Position numbers and translations under genes: made by a program
Notes under the pieces: model-generated
The model's input: the letters and a program-made list of their open reading frames with translations, nothing else
Told to the model about the DNA's origin: nothing
Databases searched by the model: none
NCBI GenBank assembly: GCA_016794785.1
Contig: JAEUHC010000019.1
Location: 248,001 to 312,000 of the forward strand
Direction: 5' to 3'
Origin: Opitutaceae bacterium
GTDB taxonomy: Bacteria; Verrucomicrobiota; Verrucomicrobiia; Opitutales; Opitutaceae
DNA: 64,000 nucleotides
Part shown: positions 52,349-62,000 of the stretch, in pieces
Layout: each line of letters starts with the position of its first letter
Numbering within the stretch: the stretch's first letter is position 1

Positions 52349-52939
52349 ATGTCCGCATTGCGCTGGTTGTCCGGATCGTTGCTCGCGCTGGCACTCGTGG
52401 CCGGCGCGGCGCTGTGGCTGCAACGGCAGGCCGCCACGGACTTGCGCGACGAGATTGTGCTGCTCCGAGAAGACAGCCGCGAACTGGCCCGCCTGCGCGC
52501 GGAAAACCAACGGCTTGAGGAGACGCTGCCACCGCCGGCGAAGCTGGAGGAGCTGCGGGCCGACCGCGCCGCGGTCCTGCGCCTGAGGAGCGAGATCGAA
52601 AAAACGCGGGACAATCTGGAGAAGCGGGAGCAAGCGCTTGCCGCCCCGGCCGCCCCGCCGCCCGCACCACCAGCGCTGGTGGTGGCCATCGGCCTGGGCA
52701 TCGACGGCAACCTCGTGCGCGACAGCCAGAGGTTCGAACCCGCCGCGCTGCGCCAGGAGCTTTCAGCTCTGCCGCGTGGCAGTGCGTTCGAGATCCGGCT
52801 GCAATTGCCGAAAACGGAGGAGGGCGTGCCCTTCGACAAGGTGATGCAAAGCGTCGATGCGATCACGAGGCAGGCGAAGCAGGCGGCGCAGGAGTTCGGG
52901 CTCAAGATGAGCCTTCGCACGGTGGCCCCGCCCAAGTGA
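52349..52939 (+). CDS. Membrane-anchored coiled-coil protein with possible ExbD-like end
   Basis: This 196-residue protein has one membrane helix ('LSGSLLALALVAGAALWLQ') and a ~70-residue coiled coil starting 'LRDEIVLLREDSRELARLRA', similar to the coil of the sigma-TonB protein just upstream. A Pro/Ala hinge follows. The C-terminal alpha/beta part ('VVAIGLGIDGNLVRDSQRFE') resembles in outline the periplasmic ExbD/TolR fold, which is tentative. The gene begins 9 bases after the sigma-TonB gene, so the products may pair through their coils. Confidence 0.75.
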   Translation: MSALRWLSGSLLALALVAGAALWLQRQAATDLRDEIVLLREDSRELARLRAENQRLEETLPPPAKLEELRADRAAVLRLRSEIEKTRDNLEKREQALAAPAAPPPAPPALVVAIGLGIDGNLVRDSQRFEPAALRQELSALPRGSAFEIRLQLPKTEEGVPFDKVMQSVDAITRQAKQAAQEFGLKMSLRTVAPPK

Positions 52940-52954
52940 CGCCGAGGCGCCGGG

Positions 52955-53476
52955 CTATTTCGCGGCGAGGTGCTTTTCGAGGTGGGTGACGAAATCCTTC
53001 TGCGTGGCGTCGAGCCCCATGAACCAAGTCGCGATGGCGCGAAAGATCGCGGGCTTGATGAAGCCGTCCTCCGTGAGTGTGAGCTGCGTGCCGCCGCCGG
53101 GCGCGTCGGCCAGCTCGAACGTCCAAGTGCCACCGAAGGGCAGGTCGTCCTTGGCGATCACGCGGACGAGCTTTTCGTTGGCGCGCGACTCGGCGGTGCG
53201 AAACGGAATCTCCTGTCCGTGCTTGTCCTTGTTCCAGGTGAGTTCGGTGCCATCGGGGAGCTTCTCGATCCGGATGGCCGTCACGGCCGGCCACCACCGC
53301 GGCATGGCGGCGTAGTCTGTGATCGCCGCCCACACGGCCCCGCGGCTCGCCTTCAAGGTGGCGGTGACGACCGAGCGGTGGTCGCGCGGCATGCGCGAAC
53401 CCGCGATCTGAAGCACGAGCGCCACAATCGCGACGAGTGCGACGAGCGCGCCAACGATGAGGAGTGCGGTTTTCAT
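52955..53476 (-). CDS. Membrane-anchored SRPBCC (START-like) protein
   Basis: This 173-residue protein has an N-terminal membrane helix ('TALLIVGALVALVAIVALVL') and an SRPBCC/polyketide-cyclase fold: 'SVVTATLKASRGAVWAAITD' ... 'MPRWWPAVTAIRIEKLP' ... 'GGGTQLTLTEDGFI'. Such proteins bind hydrophobic ligands or act as stress-related lipid-binding domains. It is convergent with the coiled-coil gene (15 bases between stops). Confidence 0.85.
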   Translation of the reverse strand: MKTALLIVGALVALVAIVALVLQIAGSRMPRDHRSVVTATLKASRGAVWAAITDYAAMPRWWPAVTAIRIEKLPDGTELTWNKDKHGQEIPFRTAESRANEKLVRVIAKDDLPFGGTWTFELADAPGGGTQLTLTEDGFIKPAIFRAIATWFMGLDATQKDFVTHLEKHLAAK

Positions 53477-53601
53477 GGGTCACCCAAAGAGGAGGCGTGC
53501 ACTTTCACTTTTCAACCTGCGGTTGTTCCAGCGGTCCCGATCGAGGCGCACCTTTGCCGGGCCCCGCGCGTCCTGCCCTGCGCCCCTCACCCCCCGTCCC
53601 C

Positions 53602-54714
53602 ATGAAAAAACTCGTCTCCACGTTCTCCCTCGGCGCGCTCGCGCTTGTCCTTGTCGTTCCCTCCGCCCGCGCGGGTCTCACGTCCGACATGAAGGAGGGC
53701 AAGCCCGCCTTCCGCGCCATGAGCCAGCTCGCCTTCGGCCCCGAGGGCGTGCTCTTCATCGCCGACACGCGCGCCGCCGCCATCACCGCCATCGCCACGG
53801 GTGACACGCAGCCCGCCACCGGCTCCGCCCTGATCAAGGCCGAGGCCATCGATCAAAAAATCGCCGCGCTCCTCGGCACCAAGCCCGACCAGATCATCAT
53901 CGAGGATCTCGCGGTGAACCCGATCTCGCGCCGCGCCTACCTCGCCGTCTCGCGCGGCAAGGGGCCCGAGGCCACGCCGGTCCTCGTGCGCATCACCGCC
54001 GCCGGCCAGCCCGAGATTGTGGCGCTCGATCGGGTGCGCTTCGCCCGCGCCGATCTGCCCAACCCGGCCGCCGACACCGCACCCGAGCCCGGCAAGAAGC
54101 AGCAGAACCGCCGCCTCGAGGCCATCACCGACATCGCCTACGTGGACGGCAAGGTGCTCGTCGCCGGGCTCTCCAACGAGGAGTTTGCCTCGACCCTCCG
54201 CGCGATACCGTTCCCGTTCAAGGCCGTGGACCGCGGCACCGCGGTCGAAATCTACCACGGCGCGCACGGGGCCTTCGAGACGCGCGCGCCCGTTCGCACG
54301 TTTGTGTCCTACAAGGTGGGCCGTGAGCAGCAGCTCCTCGCGGCCTACACCTGCACGCCGCTCGTGCAATTCGCCCTCGATGAACTCAAGCCCGGCGCGA
54401 AAATCCGCGGCAAGACCATCGCCGAGTTCGGCAACCGCAACCGCCCACTCGACATCGTCGTTTACCAGAAGGACGGGAAGGATTTTCTCCTCATGGCCAA
54501 CAGCGCCCGCGGCGTGATCAAGGTCGCCGCCGATCAAATCACCAACGCCGCGCCCATCACGAAAAAGGTCGCCGACACCGAAGGCCTGAAGTTCGAGAAG
54601 CTCGACTGGGCCGGCATCAACCAGCTCGATCTCCTCGATACACGCCACGCGCTCGTGCTGCGCAGCGGCGGCGCAGGCCAGCCGCACAGCCTCGAGACGC
54701 TCGCGCTCCCGTGA
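53602..54714 (+). CDS. Secreted beta-propeller-like protein of unknown function
   Basis: This 370-residue protein begins at ATG 53602 with a signal peptide ('FSLGALALVLVVPSARA'). The body has recurring beta-propeller style segments: 'QLAFGPEGVLFIADTRAAAI', 'IIIEDLAVNPISRRAYLAVS', 'AITDIAYVDGKVLVAGLSNE'. It is probably periplasmic. No catalytic motif is seen. The stop overlaps the GTG start of the next gene, so the two are made together. Confidence 0.75.
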   Translation: MKKLVSTFSLGALALVLVVPSARAGLTSDMKEGKPAFRAMSQLAFGPEGVLFIADTRAAAITAIATGDTQPATGSALIKAEAIDQKIAALLGTKPDQIIIEDLAVNPISRRAYLAVSRGKGPEATPVLVRITAAGQPEIVALDRVRFARADLPNPAADTAPEPGKKQQNRRLEAITDIAYVDGKVLVAGLSNEEFASTLRAIPFPFKAVDRGTAVEIYHGAHGAFETRAPVRTFVSYKVGREQQLLAAYTCTPLVQFALDELKPGAKIRGKTIAEFGNRNRPLDIVVYQKDGKDFLLMANSARGVIKVAADQITNAAPITKKVADTEGLKFEKLDWAGINQLDLLDTRHALVLRSGGAGQPHSLETLALP

Positions 54715-55847
54715 TCGCGTGGGCGCGGCCGGCGGTTTTCGCCGCGCTTGCGGGCCTCGGCGCCGCGCTGCCGGCGGCCGAGGTGCCTGTGCTCCGTTGG
54801 CTCGCGACGGCGGTGCCGCCCACGGTCGAGGCGGTCGGCGTTCCGCCGGAAACGCTGCGCGCGCTCGACGCTTCATCAGCGGATGATGCGGCGCGTGGGC
54901 GCGTCCTCGCCGTGTATGCGGAGCAGTCGGGTTCCGAGGCGACGCCGACGATGGCCGGCACGTGGCGCATCGCCGATGGCCGCCTGCGCTTCGAGCCGCG
55001 GTTTCCGCCGGTGCGCGGCGTGCGCTACCGCGCCGAGCTGCGCCTGCCCGGCGCGGCTCCGGTGATTTCGTTTTTCACGCTGCCCTCTGACACGGCGGCG
55101 CCGACGACGGAGGTCGCGCGGGTGTTCCCGAGCGCCGCGGTGCTGCCGGAGAATCAGCTTAAATTCTACGTGCAGTTTTCCGCCCCGATGAGCCGCGGCG
55201 GCACCTACGGTCACGTGCAGATCCGCGACGCCGCGGGCCGGGCGATCGAGCTGCCGTTTCTCGAGCTGGACGAGGAACTCTGGGACCCGTCGATGACGCG
55301 CCTCACGCTCCTGATCGATCCCGGCCGCATCAAACGCGGCGTGAAGCCGCTGGAGGACATCGGCCCCGTCTTCGAGGAGAACAAAAGCTACTCGCTCGTG
55401 ATCGGTGCAGGCTGCCGCGATGCGGAGGGACGGCCGCTGCGCGGGGCGTTCGAGAAGGCCTTCCGCATCGGCGCGGCAGATCGCGCGCCGCCTGATCCCG
55501 TCCGATGGACAATCAACGCGCCGGCCGCCGGCACACGCGCGGCGCTGGTGGTGGAGTTTGGCGAGCCTATGGAACAGGCGCTTGCCTTGCGGCTCATCCG
55601 CGTGGTCGCGCTCGCCGGGGGCCCGCGTGTGATCGCGGGCGAGGCCGTGCTCGCGGACGAGGAGCGCGGGTGGAGTTTTTCACCGGAACAGGCGTGGTCA
55701 CGCGGTCGCCATGCGCTTGAGATCGACACGACGATCGAGGACCTCGCGGGCAACAACGTCGGCAAGCCCTTCGACGTCGATCCCTTTGAGAAAGTCGATC
55801 GCCCGGACGGTGTGCGCCGCGTGACGGTCGAGTTCGAGATCGAGTGA
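54711..55847 (+). CDS. Secreted protein with Ig-like (Big_5-type) domains
   Basis: This 378-residue protein has a GTG start overlapping the previous stop (GTGA). A signal-like N-terminus ('AVFAALAGLGAALPAAE') is followed by two regions with the Big_5 pattern ('RVFPSAAVLPENQLKFYVQF' and 'ALEIDTTIEDLAGNNVGKPF'). Big_5 domains are structural modules of extracellular proteins. Together with the propeller protein upstream it forms a two-gene secreted unit of unknown role. Confidence 0.75.
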   Translation: MIAWARPAVFAALAGLGAALPAAEVPVLRWLATAVPPTVEAVGVPPETLRALDASSADDAARGRVLAVYAEQSGSEATPTMAGTWRIADGRLRFEPRFPPVRGVRYRAELRLPGAAPVISFFTLPSDTAAPTTEVARVFPSAAVLPENQLKFYVQFSAPMSRGGTYGHVQIRDAAGRAIELPFLELDEELWDPSMTRLTLLIDPGRIKRGVKPLEDIGPVFEENKSYSLVIGAGCRDAEGRPLRGAFEKAFRIGAADRAPPDPVRWTINAPAAGTRAALVVEFGEPMEQALALRLIRVVALAGGPRVIAGEAVLADEERGWSFSPEQAWSRGRHALEIDTTIEDLAGNNVGKPFDVDPFEKVDRPDGVRRVTVEFEIE

Positions 55848-55863
55848 AGCGCTGCTGCGCGCG

Positions 55864-57270
55864 TCAGATCAGCGGAAACAGCTTGGCCGCGACGAGGACG
55901 GCGAGGAAGCCGGCCACGCCCATCAGTGAAAACATCACCGACATCGTGCGCAGCGTCTCGCGCTCGGTGAGGCCGGCGGTCTTGGAGACCACCCAGAAGC
56001 CGCTGTCGTTCATCCACGGCACCAGCTTCGAGGCGCAGCCAATCGTGAGCGCGAGATAGACCGGATGGCACCCGAGCGTCTCAGGCGTGGCAAATGCGCC
56101 CACGATGCCGACGCTGGTCACCATCGCCACCGTCGCTGAGCCCTGGGCGGTGCGGATGAACGCCGTCACGAAAAACGCCAGCGGCAGCACGCCGATGCGA
56201 TACTCGCGCGCGAGCCCTTGGATGCGCTCGCCCACGCCGGTCTCCTGCAGCACGCCGCCGAAGACCCCGCCCGCCGCCGTGATGAGGATGATCATGCCGG
56301 CGTCGGTCAGCGCTTCCTGCACGGTGGATTTCACTTTCTTCGGCTCGGCGCTGCGGCGCGTGGCGACCGTCAGCAGAGCGATGGCGGCGGCTAGGGCGAC
56401 GGCGATGTTGGGGTGGCCGAGGGTGCCGATGAGTTTCTTCAGTTCGGCGGGCAGGGCCACGACTTCGGCGACCGTCGATCCGGAGATGAGCAGGACAGGC
56501 AGCACGATGGGTGCGAGCGCGAGCCACAGCGGCGGCAGTTCGTGCTCGGGCCGCTCCGAGGCCGGGGTGACCGCGCCCTCAGCGGAGGGGCTGCGGACGG
56601 CAATGGGCCAGCGGCGGTTGGCCCACCACGCGTAGCCCAGGCCTACGGTCGCCGCAAAGGCGCTCAACAGCAGGCCGCCGATCATCATCGTGCCGAGATC
56701 GACCTTGAGGGCGTTGGCCGCGAAGAGCGGGCCGGGTGTCGGCGGCACCAGGGAGTGCGTCATCGTCGTGCCCACGGCGATCGCGAGCACGTAGAGGAGG
56801 TAATCCTTCCCGGTGCGCGCCGCCATCGCGCGCGCCAGCGGTATGAGCAGGAGAAAGACCGTGTCGAAAAAGACGGGCACGCCCAGCACGAGGCCGCACA
56901 CCGCGAGCACAATGGGCGTCCGCCGCTCGCCAAAGAGCGCCAGCGTCGATCGCACGATGCGGTCCGCGGCGCCGCTGTGCAGCAGGCCCGCGCCCACGAT
57001 CGAGGCCATCGCGATGAGCACGCCGAGGCTGGTGCAGGCGCCGCCAAACTTGTTCGCGAGCTTGGCGCCCAGATGCTCATCGGCGCGGGCCTTCGCTTCC
57101 GCCGCTGGCCGTTTTTGGGAGAGCACGGCCCGCTCGATGGCGTCGCGCGGCGTGAGCGCCGAGACGACGATCGCCGCGCCCATCAGTGCGATGAACGCGT
57201 GCAGCCGCAGGAAGACGATGCCACCGACCACGATGATGACGCCGATGAGCAAAAGTAGAAACGGATCCAT
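55864..57270 (-). CDS. Gluconate:H+ symporter-family transporter (GntP-type)
   Basis: This 468-residue inner-membrane protein has ~12-14 helices. Family motifs include 'LGVPVFFDTVFLLLIPLARA', 'HSLVPPTPGPLFAANALKVD' and 'FIRTAQGSATVAMVTSVGIV', closely matching GntT/GntP. It should import gluconate or another sugar acid. It starts at ATG 57268-57270. It is divergent from a xylulokinase gene across 126 bases, so both may belong to sugar-acid/pentose use. No regulator is adjacent. Confidence 0.92.
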   Translation of the reverse strand: MDPFLLLLIGVIIVVGGIVFLRLHAFIALMGAAIVVSALTPRDAIERAVLSQKRPAAEAKARADEHLGAKLANKFGGACTSLGVLIAMASIVGAGLLHSGAADRIVRSTLALFGERRTPIVLAVCGLVLGVPVFFDTVFLLLIPLARAMAARTGKDYLLYVLAIAVGTTMTHSLVPPTPGPLFAANALKVDLGTMMIGGLLLSAFAATVGLGYAWWANRRWPIAVRSPSAEGAVTPASERPEHELPPLWLALAPIVLPVLLISGSTVAEVVALPAELKKLIGTLGHPNIAVALAAAIALLTVATRRSAEPKKVKSTVQEALTDAGMIILITAAGGVFGGVLQETGVGERIQGLAREYRIGVLPLAFFVTAFIRTAQGSATVAMVTSVGIVGAFATPETLGCHPVYLALTIGCASKLVPWMNDSGFWVVSKTAGLTERETLRTMSVMFSLMGVAGFLAVLVAAKLFPLI

Positions 57271-57396
57271 GGGGTGGGGCGGAGCCCGTGAGTCAGAGAG
57301 GATTCCCGGGCGAGGCAAGCCGGGGGTGCCGCGCCGGCCGTGAATGTCCGGCTTGCGCCGTCGCGGGGATTTTGCGGCGATGCGCGTCCCCATCCC

Positions 57397-58917
57397 ATGT
57401 CCCTCTTCATTGGCATCGATTCCGGCACCCAGAGCGTCAAAGCCGTCGTCCTCGACCTCGATACCCGCAAGGTGATCGCCGAGGCGCGCGCACCGCACCA
57501 GCTCATCGACGGCCTGCCCGTCGGTCACATGGAGCAGCACCCGCGCGAGTGGGCCGCCGCGATGGACGCGGTGATTCTCGAGGTCGCCGGAAAAATCGAC
57601 CGCGCGCGCGTGCGCGGCATCGGCGTCTCGGGTCAGCAGCACGGCTTCGTGCCGCTCGATGCCGCCGGCCACGTCATCCGTCCCGCCAAGCTCTGGTGCG
57701 ACACCAGCACGACGGCCGAATGCGCCCTCATCACCAAAAAGCTCGGCGGCCCCAAGGCCGCGATTCGCAGGACGGGCAACCTCATCCTCCCCGGCTTCAC
57801 TGCGCCCAAGATTCTTTGGCTGAAGCGCCATGAGCCCGCGAACTTCAAGCGTCTGCGCCACGTGCTGCTGCCGCACGATTTCCTGAACTATCATCTCACG
57901 GGAAATTTCTTCATGGAGTTCGGCGACGCCTCCGGCACCGCGCTCATGGATGTGCGCGCCCGCAAATGGAGCCGCGCCGCGATCAACGCCATCGACAAAA
58001 ATCTCGCCGATTGGCTCCCGTCGCTGAGCGAGTCGCACGTCGCGGCCGGCACGCTGCGTCCCGAGCTCGCCGCGACCTACGGGTTCTCGACCGACGTTGT
58101 GGTGAGCGCCGGCGGCGGCGACAACATGATGGGCGCCATCGGCACGGGCAACGTCACGCCCGGCGTGATCTCGGCGAGCTTTGGCACGAGCGGCACGATC
58201 TACGCGCACGCCGCCAAGCCCGTCGTCGATCCGGCGGGCGAGATCGCGGCGTTCTGCTCCTCGACTGGTGGCTGGCTGCCGCTGCTCTGCACGATGAACG
58301 TCACCACCGTGACGGAGCAGGTGCGCGCCCTCTTCGGCTACGATCACGCGGCGCTGGAGGCGGCGGTCGCGAGCGCCCCCGCCGGCGCTCACGGGCTCGT
58401 GCTGCTGCCGTATTTCGCCGGGGAGCGGACGCCGAATGTCCCCGATGGGACGGGCGTGCTGCTCGGCCTGAACCAGAAATCGTTTCACCGGGGCCCGCTC
58501 GCGCGCGCCGCGATGGAGGGTGTGACGATGGGCATGAACTACGGCCTGCGCCGCCTCGCGACGCTGGGCGTGAAGGCCAAGGAAATCCGCCTCACGGGTG
58601 GCGGCGCCAAGTCCGCCGTCTGGCGCCAGATCATGGCCGACATCTTCGGTGTGCCGGTCGTCGGCATGGTGGAGGATGAGGGCGCGGCGCTCGGCGGTGC
58701 GTTGCAGGCTGCGTGGTGCGTCGCCCGCCGCGACGGCAAGCGCAACGCCAAGATCAGCGATCTCACCGATGGAGTCGTGGCCTTGAACGAGGCGACGCGT
58801 TGCCTGCCGAAAAAAGAGAACGTCGCCCGCTACCGCGAGCTGCAGGCCGTGCAGGACGAGCTGAGCACTGCTCTGCGCGGGGTGTTCGGGAAGCACCGGG
58901 CGCTGACGACAGCGTGA
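57397..58917 (+). CDS. xylB: Xylulokinase
   Basis: This 506-residue FGGY kinase phosphorylates D-xylulose to xylulose 5-phosphate. Evidence includes 'LFIGIDSGTQSVKAVVLDLD' (ATPase motif), 'GIGVSGQQHGFVPLDAAGHV', 'LWCDTSTTAEC', 'LLPHDFLNYHLTGNF' and 'RLTGGGAKSAVWRQIMADIF', which are typical of XylB rather than glycerol or gluconate kinases. No xylose isomerase is in this window. The BIME-like repeat follows immediately. Confidence 0.92.
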   Translation: MSLFIGIDSGTQSVKAVVLDLDTRKVIAEARAPHQLIDGLPVGHMEQHPREWAAAMDAVILEVAGKIDRARVRGIGVSGQQHGFVPLDAAGHVIRPAKLWCDTSTTAECALITKKLGGPKAAIRRTGNLILPGFTAPKILWLKRHEPANFKRLRHVLLPHDFLNYHLTGNFFMEFGDASGTALMDVRARKWSRAAINAIDKNLADWLPSLSESHVAAGTLRPELAATYGFSTDVVVSAGGGDNMMGAIGTGNVTPGVISASFGTSGTIYAHAAKPVVDPAGEIAAFCSSTGGWLPLLCTMNVTTVTEQVRALFGYDHAALEAAVASAPAGAHGLVLLPYFAGERTPNVPDGTGVLLGLNQKSFHRGPLARAAMEGVTMGMNYGLRRLATLGVKAKEIRLTGGGAKSAVWRQIMADIFGVPVVGMVEDEGAALGGALQAAWCVARRDGKRNAKISDLTDGVVALNEATRCLPKKENVARYRELQAVQDELSTALRGVFGKHRALTTA

Positions 58918-58918
58918 A

Positions 58919-58990
58919 CAGTCCCGGCTCTCACGAGCCGGGCTACCGGATGTCCGGATCCGGTAGCCCGCTTCGTGAGAAGCGGGACTG
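58919..58990. repeat. BIME-like pair of palindromic repeats
   Basis: Left half 58919-58951 and the reverse complement of 58958-58990 match at 29 of 33 positions, and each half contains its own 8-bp hairpin (58923-58930/58935-58942 and 58967-58974/58979-58986). The mismatches are compensatory within the stems. It lies between the convergent xylB and AsmA-like genes and can serve both as terminator. The same hairpins occur inside the gene at 27.8 kb. Confidence 0.9.
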
Positions 58991-59001
58991 CGCGACGTCG
59001 G

Positions 59002-62000
59002 CTACTTTCTCTTTCGAAGCAAACCCTCGAGCGCCGAGGCGCCGCTCTGGATCGCCGAGCCGCCGTCCGAGATGGCGGCGGTTGCGATCATTTTCCAGAG
59101 CGCGCTTGAATCGGGTTTGGCGGGGGTGCCGGTGACGGGGAAGGGTTGGCGCAGCAGGGTGTAGCCCTTGTCGTCGGTGGCGGTGCCGAGCACGCGCGTC
59201 ACTTTCAACAGCGTGGCGAGGCCGCCCTTGGCGCCGAACTGGATCTCGACGTTCATGGGCCAGTCCGTGAGCGGAGCCTCGGGCGCGCTCGGCGAGCGGG
59301 TGATGGTGCCGCTGCCAGTCACGTGCATCGTCGGGGAAAGAAACTCCAGCGCGGTGAGCGTGAAGTTCAGGTCCGCCCCGCGTTCGACGCTGGCGCTGAA
59401 TAGATCGAAAGGGAGTTCGCCGAGGGCCTTCGCGAGATCGATGCTCGTCTCGGCGGCGGCGCTGGCCTGGGGCGGCGGGGTTTTTCCAAGAAGCGACCAG
59501 ACGCCAACAGCCGCGTTGGCCACTGTTGAGACGCCGCCGATCACTTTGCCGGCCGTGCTGTTCTTGCTCAGCGCGCGCAGCACTCCCTTGGAACTGGTGA
59601 CGCTGAATCGCCCGTAGACGCCTTGCGCGAGGTCCTCAAGGTTGAGTCCGGTGCCGTTGAATCTCCCCATCATCGCCACGGTGGTCTCGACGGACGGCTC
59701 ATCCGCCGGGTTTGCGGCGCGGAGAACAGCGCCGACATCAAATCCTGTGACGTCAAACGTCCCCACCAGCGTGTAGGGTTTCGCTTGCGGGGGCGCGAAG
59801 TCCACCTTGGTGGCGAGCTTGAATGCCGTCTCGCGGTATTTCCCCTCGAGCGTGTCCAGCGTGAGCGTGTTCTCGGCGATCGTGGCGCTGCAAAGGACGG
59901 AACGCACCTCTGCGTCTTTGCCGTAGAGCACCCGCTTGAGATCGACGTCTACTTTGCCCAAGGCACCGTGCCAAAACGGCTGCGTATCGCGAACCGGAGG
60001 CGTGGGTGCCGGGGGGGCCGTGGGCCGCGGGGCGCGAACGACGGTCGGTGCCGGCTTTTCGGGTGCGGGGGCTTGCGCCGGCGAGAGGGCGGCGAGCGCC
60101 TGAAAATCGTCAACGATCAGGTTGGTGCTGTCGATTTTCCCGGCGACTTCGAGGGTAACCTTGTCGGAGGCCTTGCGAAATGTGCCGTTCAGCGTGAGGT
60201 CGGATTTGCGGTCGCCGTTGGTCAGGGTGAACGGCGCGTTGATGCTGCCGCTCCCATCGGCCGCGAGTGTGGCGGTGGCTTTGCCTTCGAATGTGCCAAG
60301 CGGCTGGCCGCCCTGCTTCGCCAAGAGATCCTTGGCGGCAAACGCGAGCGTGACCGTGGTGGCGTCGGCCAGGTGGGCGTCGAACTCGGCGGTGGCATCG
60401 CCGCGCGCGAGCGTCGCAGTGCCGGCGAGCGCGGGTTGCTTCAGCAGCGCGGCGGCATCGGCGTCGAGACGGCCTTTCGCGCGGGCCGAGAATTTCGCGC
60501 CGAGCGTCGCCTCGCCGGAGACGGCGAGCGTGGCGAGGGCCGTGTCGCCTTGGCGCACATCGATTTTCTTCAGGTCGTAGGTGACCGCGTCGCCGCGCTT
60601 GGTGGCGGAGAAACTGGCGGAGAGATCGAGCGACTCCACCTGGGGTTTTCCGTCGAGCGCGACGCTGACGCCGCGCAGTGCGATCGGCTCGGTGGTCGCG
60701 ATGCTGAGATCATCGGCCGAACGCATCGTGACCTCGATGGTGGCGCCGGCGAAGCTGCCGGAGAATTTCGACTTGGGCACGAAGGCTTCGCCCCATGCGA
60801 GCGGCACCTCGCCGAGGCGCACGCGCGCAGCGGTGGCGCTGGGTGTGGCGACGGCGAAGGTGAGCGCCGACAGATCGACGCGCACGGGTTGCAGCAACTC
60901 GACGGCGGAAAGCAGGGCGCCCCCTTCGCGTGTGACGGTGGAGGAGACTTGGCTGAGCTGGAGAGATTTCCCTTCAAGGCGGCCCTCGATGGTTTGGGCG
61001 AGCGCGAGCGGGCCGAGGTCGAGGCCGGCGGGCAGGTAGGGTTTGTGGGCGGAAACGAGCTTGGCCTGAATTTGGCCGCTGAAGGCGACAATGGGCGTGG
61101 TCGCGAGGTTTGTGACCTCGGCGCTGAGCGTGCCCGAAACGGAATCACCGGCCGGCATGGTGATGGAAAGCGCGGCGAGCTGCGCGGTGACCTTGGTCGC
61201 GGAGTAGTCGAGGGCCGGGCGCACGGAGAGCGTGACGCGATCGAGGAGGAGTTTTTTCTGCGCGTCGCGGATCGTGACGTTGCGCAGCGTGAGCGGCTCG
61301 ATGGCGCGGATGCGCACGCGTCTGCCGTCGGGCTCGGCCTCGATGGCGGAGACTTCCGAGAGATCGCCGCTCTCGATGGTGATGTCTTTCAGCCAAGGCT
61401 GGGCCCACGCGAGCGGGAGGGCTTGCACGGAGAGACGCGCGGCCTCGGCCTGCGGGTTGGTGAGAGTGAGGCGCTGATCTTTTACGCCGAAGCTGATCTT
61501 TTGCAGCAGGCCGATCTGGGCGAACTTGCGGCCGTCGGCGGCGGTGATGTCGAGGTCGAGCGCGTCGAGGCGGGCGGTGTCATCGGCGAAGGCACCGTCG
61601 AAGCGCGAGGTGAGCGTCATCGAGCCGATGGTCGCGAGCTCAGGGGAGAGTTTCTCCAATTGGGAGGCGCGGGCGGTGAGGCGGCCGCTGGCGGTGGCGG
61701 CGGTGGTGTCGGGTTTCACCGCAAACTTCCCCGAGCCATCGGCGCCAATCTCGGGGAGGCCGAGGCCGGAGAAGAGCGCGGCGAGCTGCTCGCTGCGAAG
61801 GCCTACTTCCCACGTGCCGGCGATCTCGCGGGCGGCGGCGGTCCAGGCAGCGGCGACCTTGAGCAGCGGCTCGACGGCGGTGCCGCGCACGAGGCCGAGG
61901 TTGATGGCGTAGTTTTCATCGCCGCCGACCTTGGGCTGTTCGGCGCGGAGGGTGAGGCGGAACTGCTCGGCGGGGATCTTGGGCCCGAGTGCGGCGGCGC

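Noticed and set aside
48875..52633. A 1252-codon minus-strand open frame opposite the VWA and sigma-TonB genes
   Set aside because: It runs across several genes with clear domain evidence on the plus strand and has no recognisable domain.
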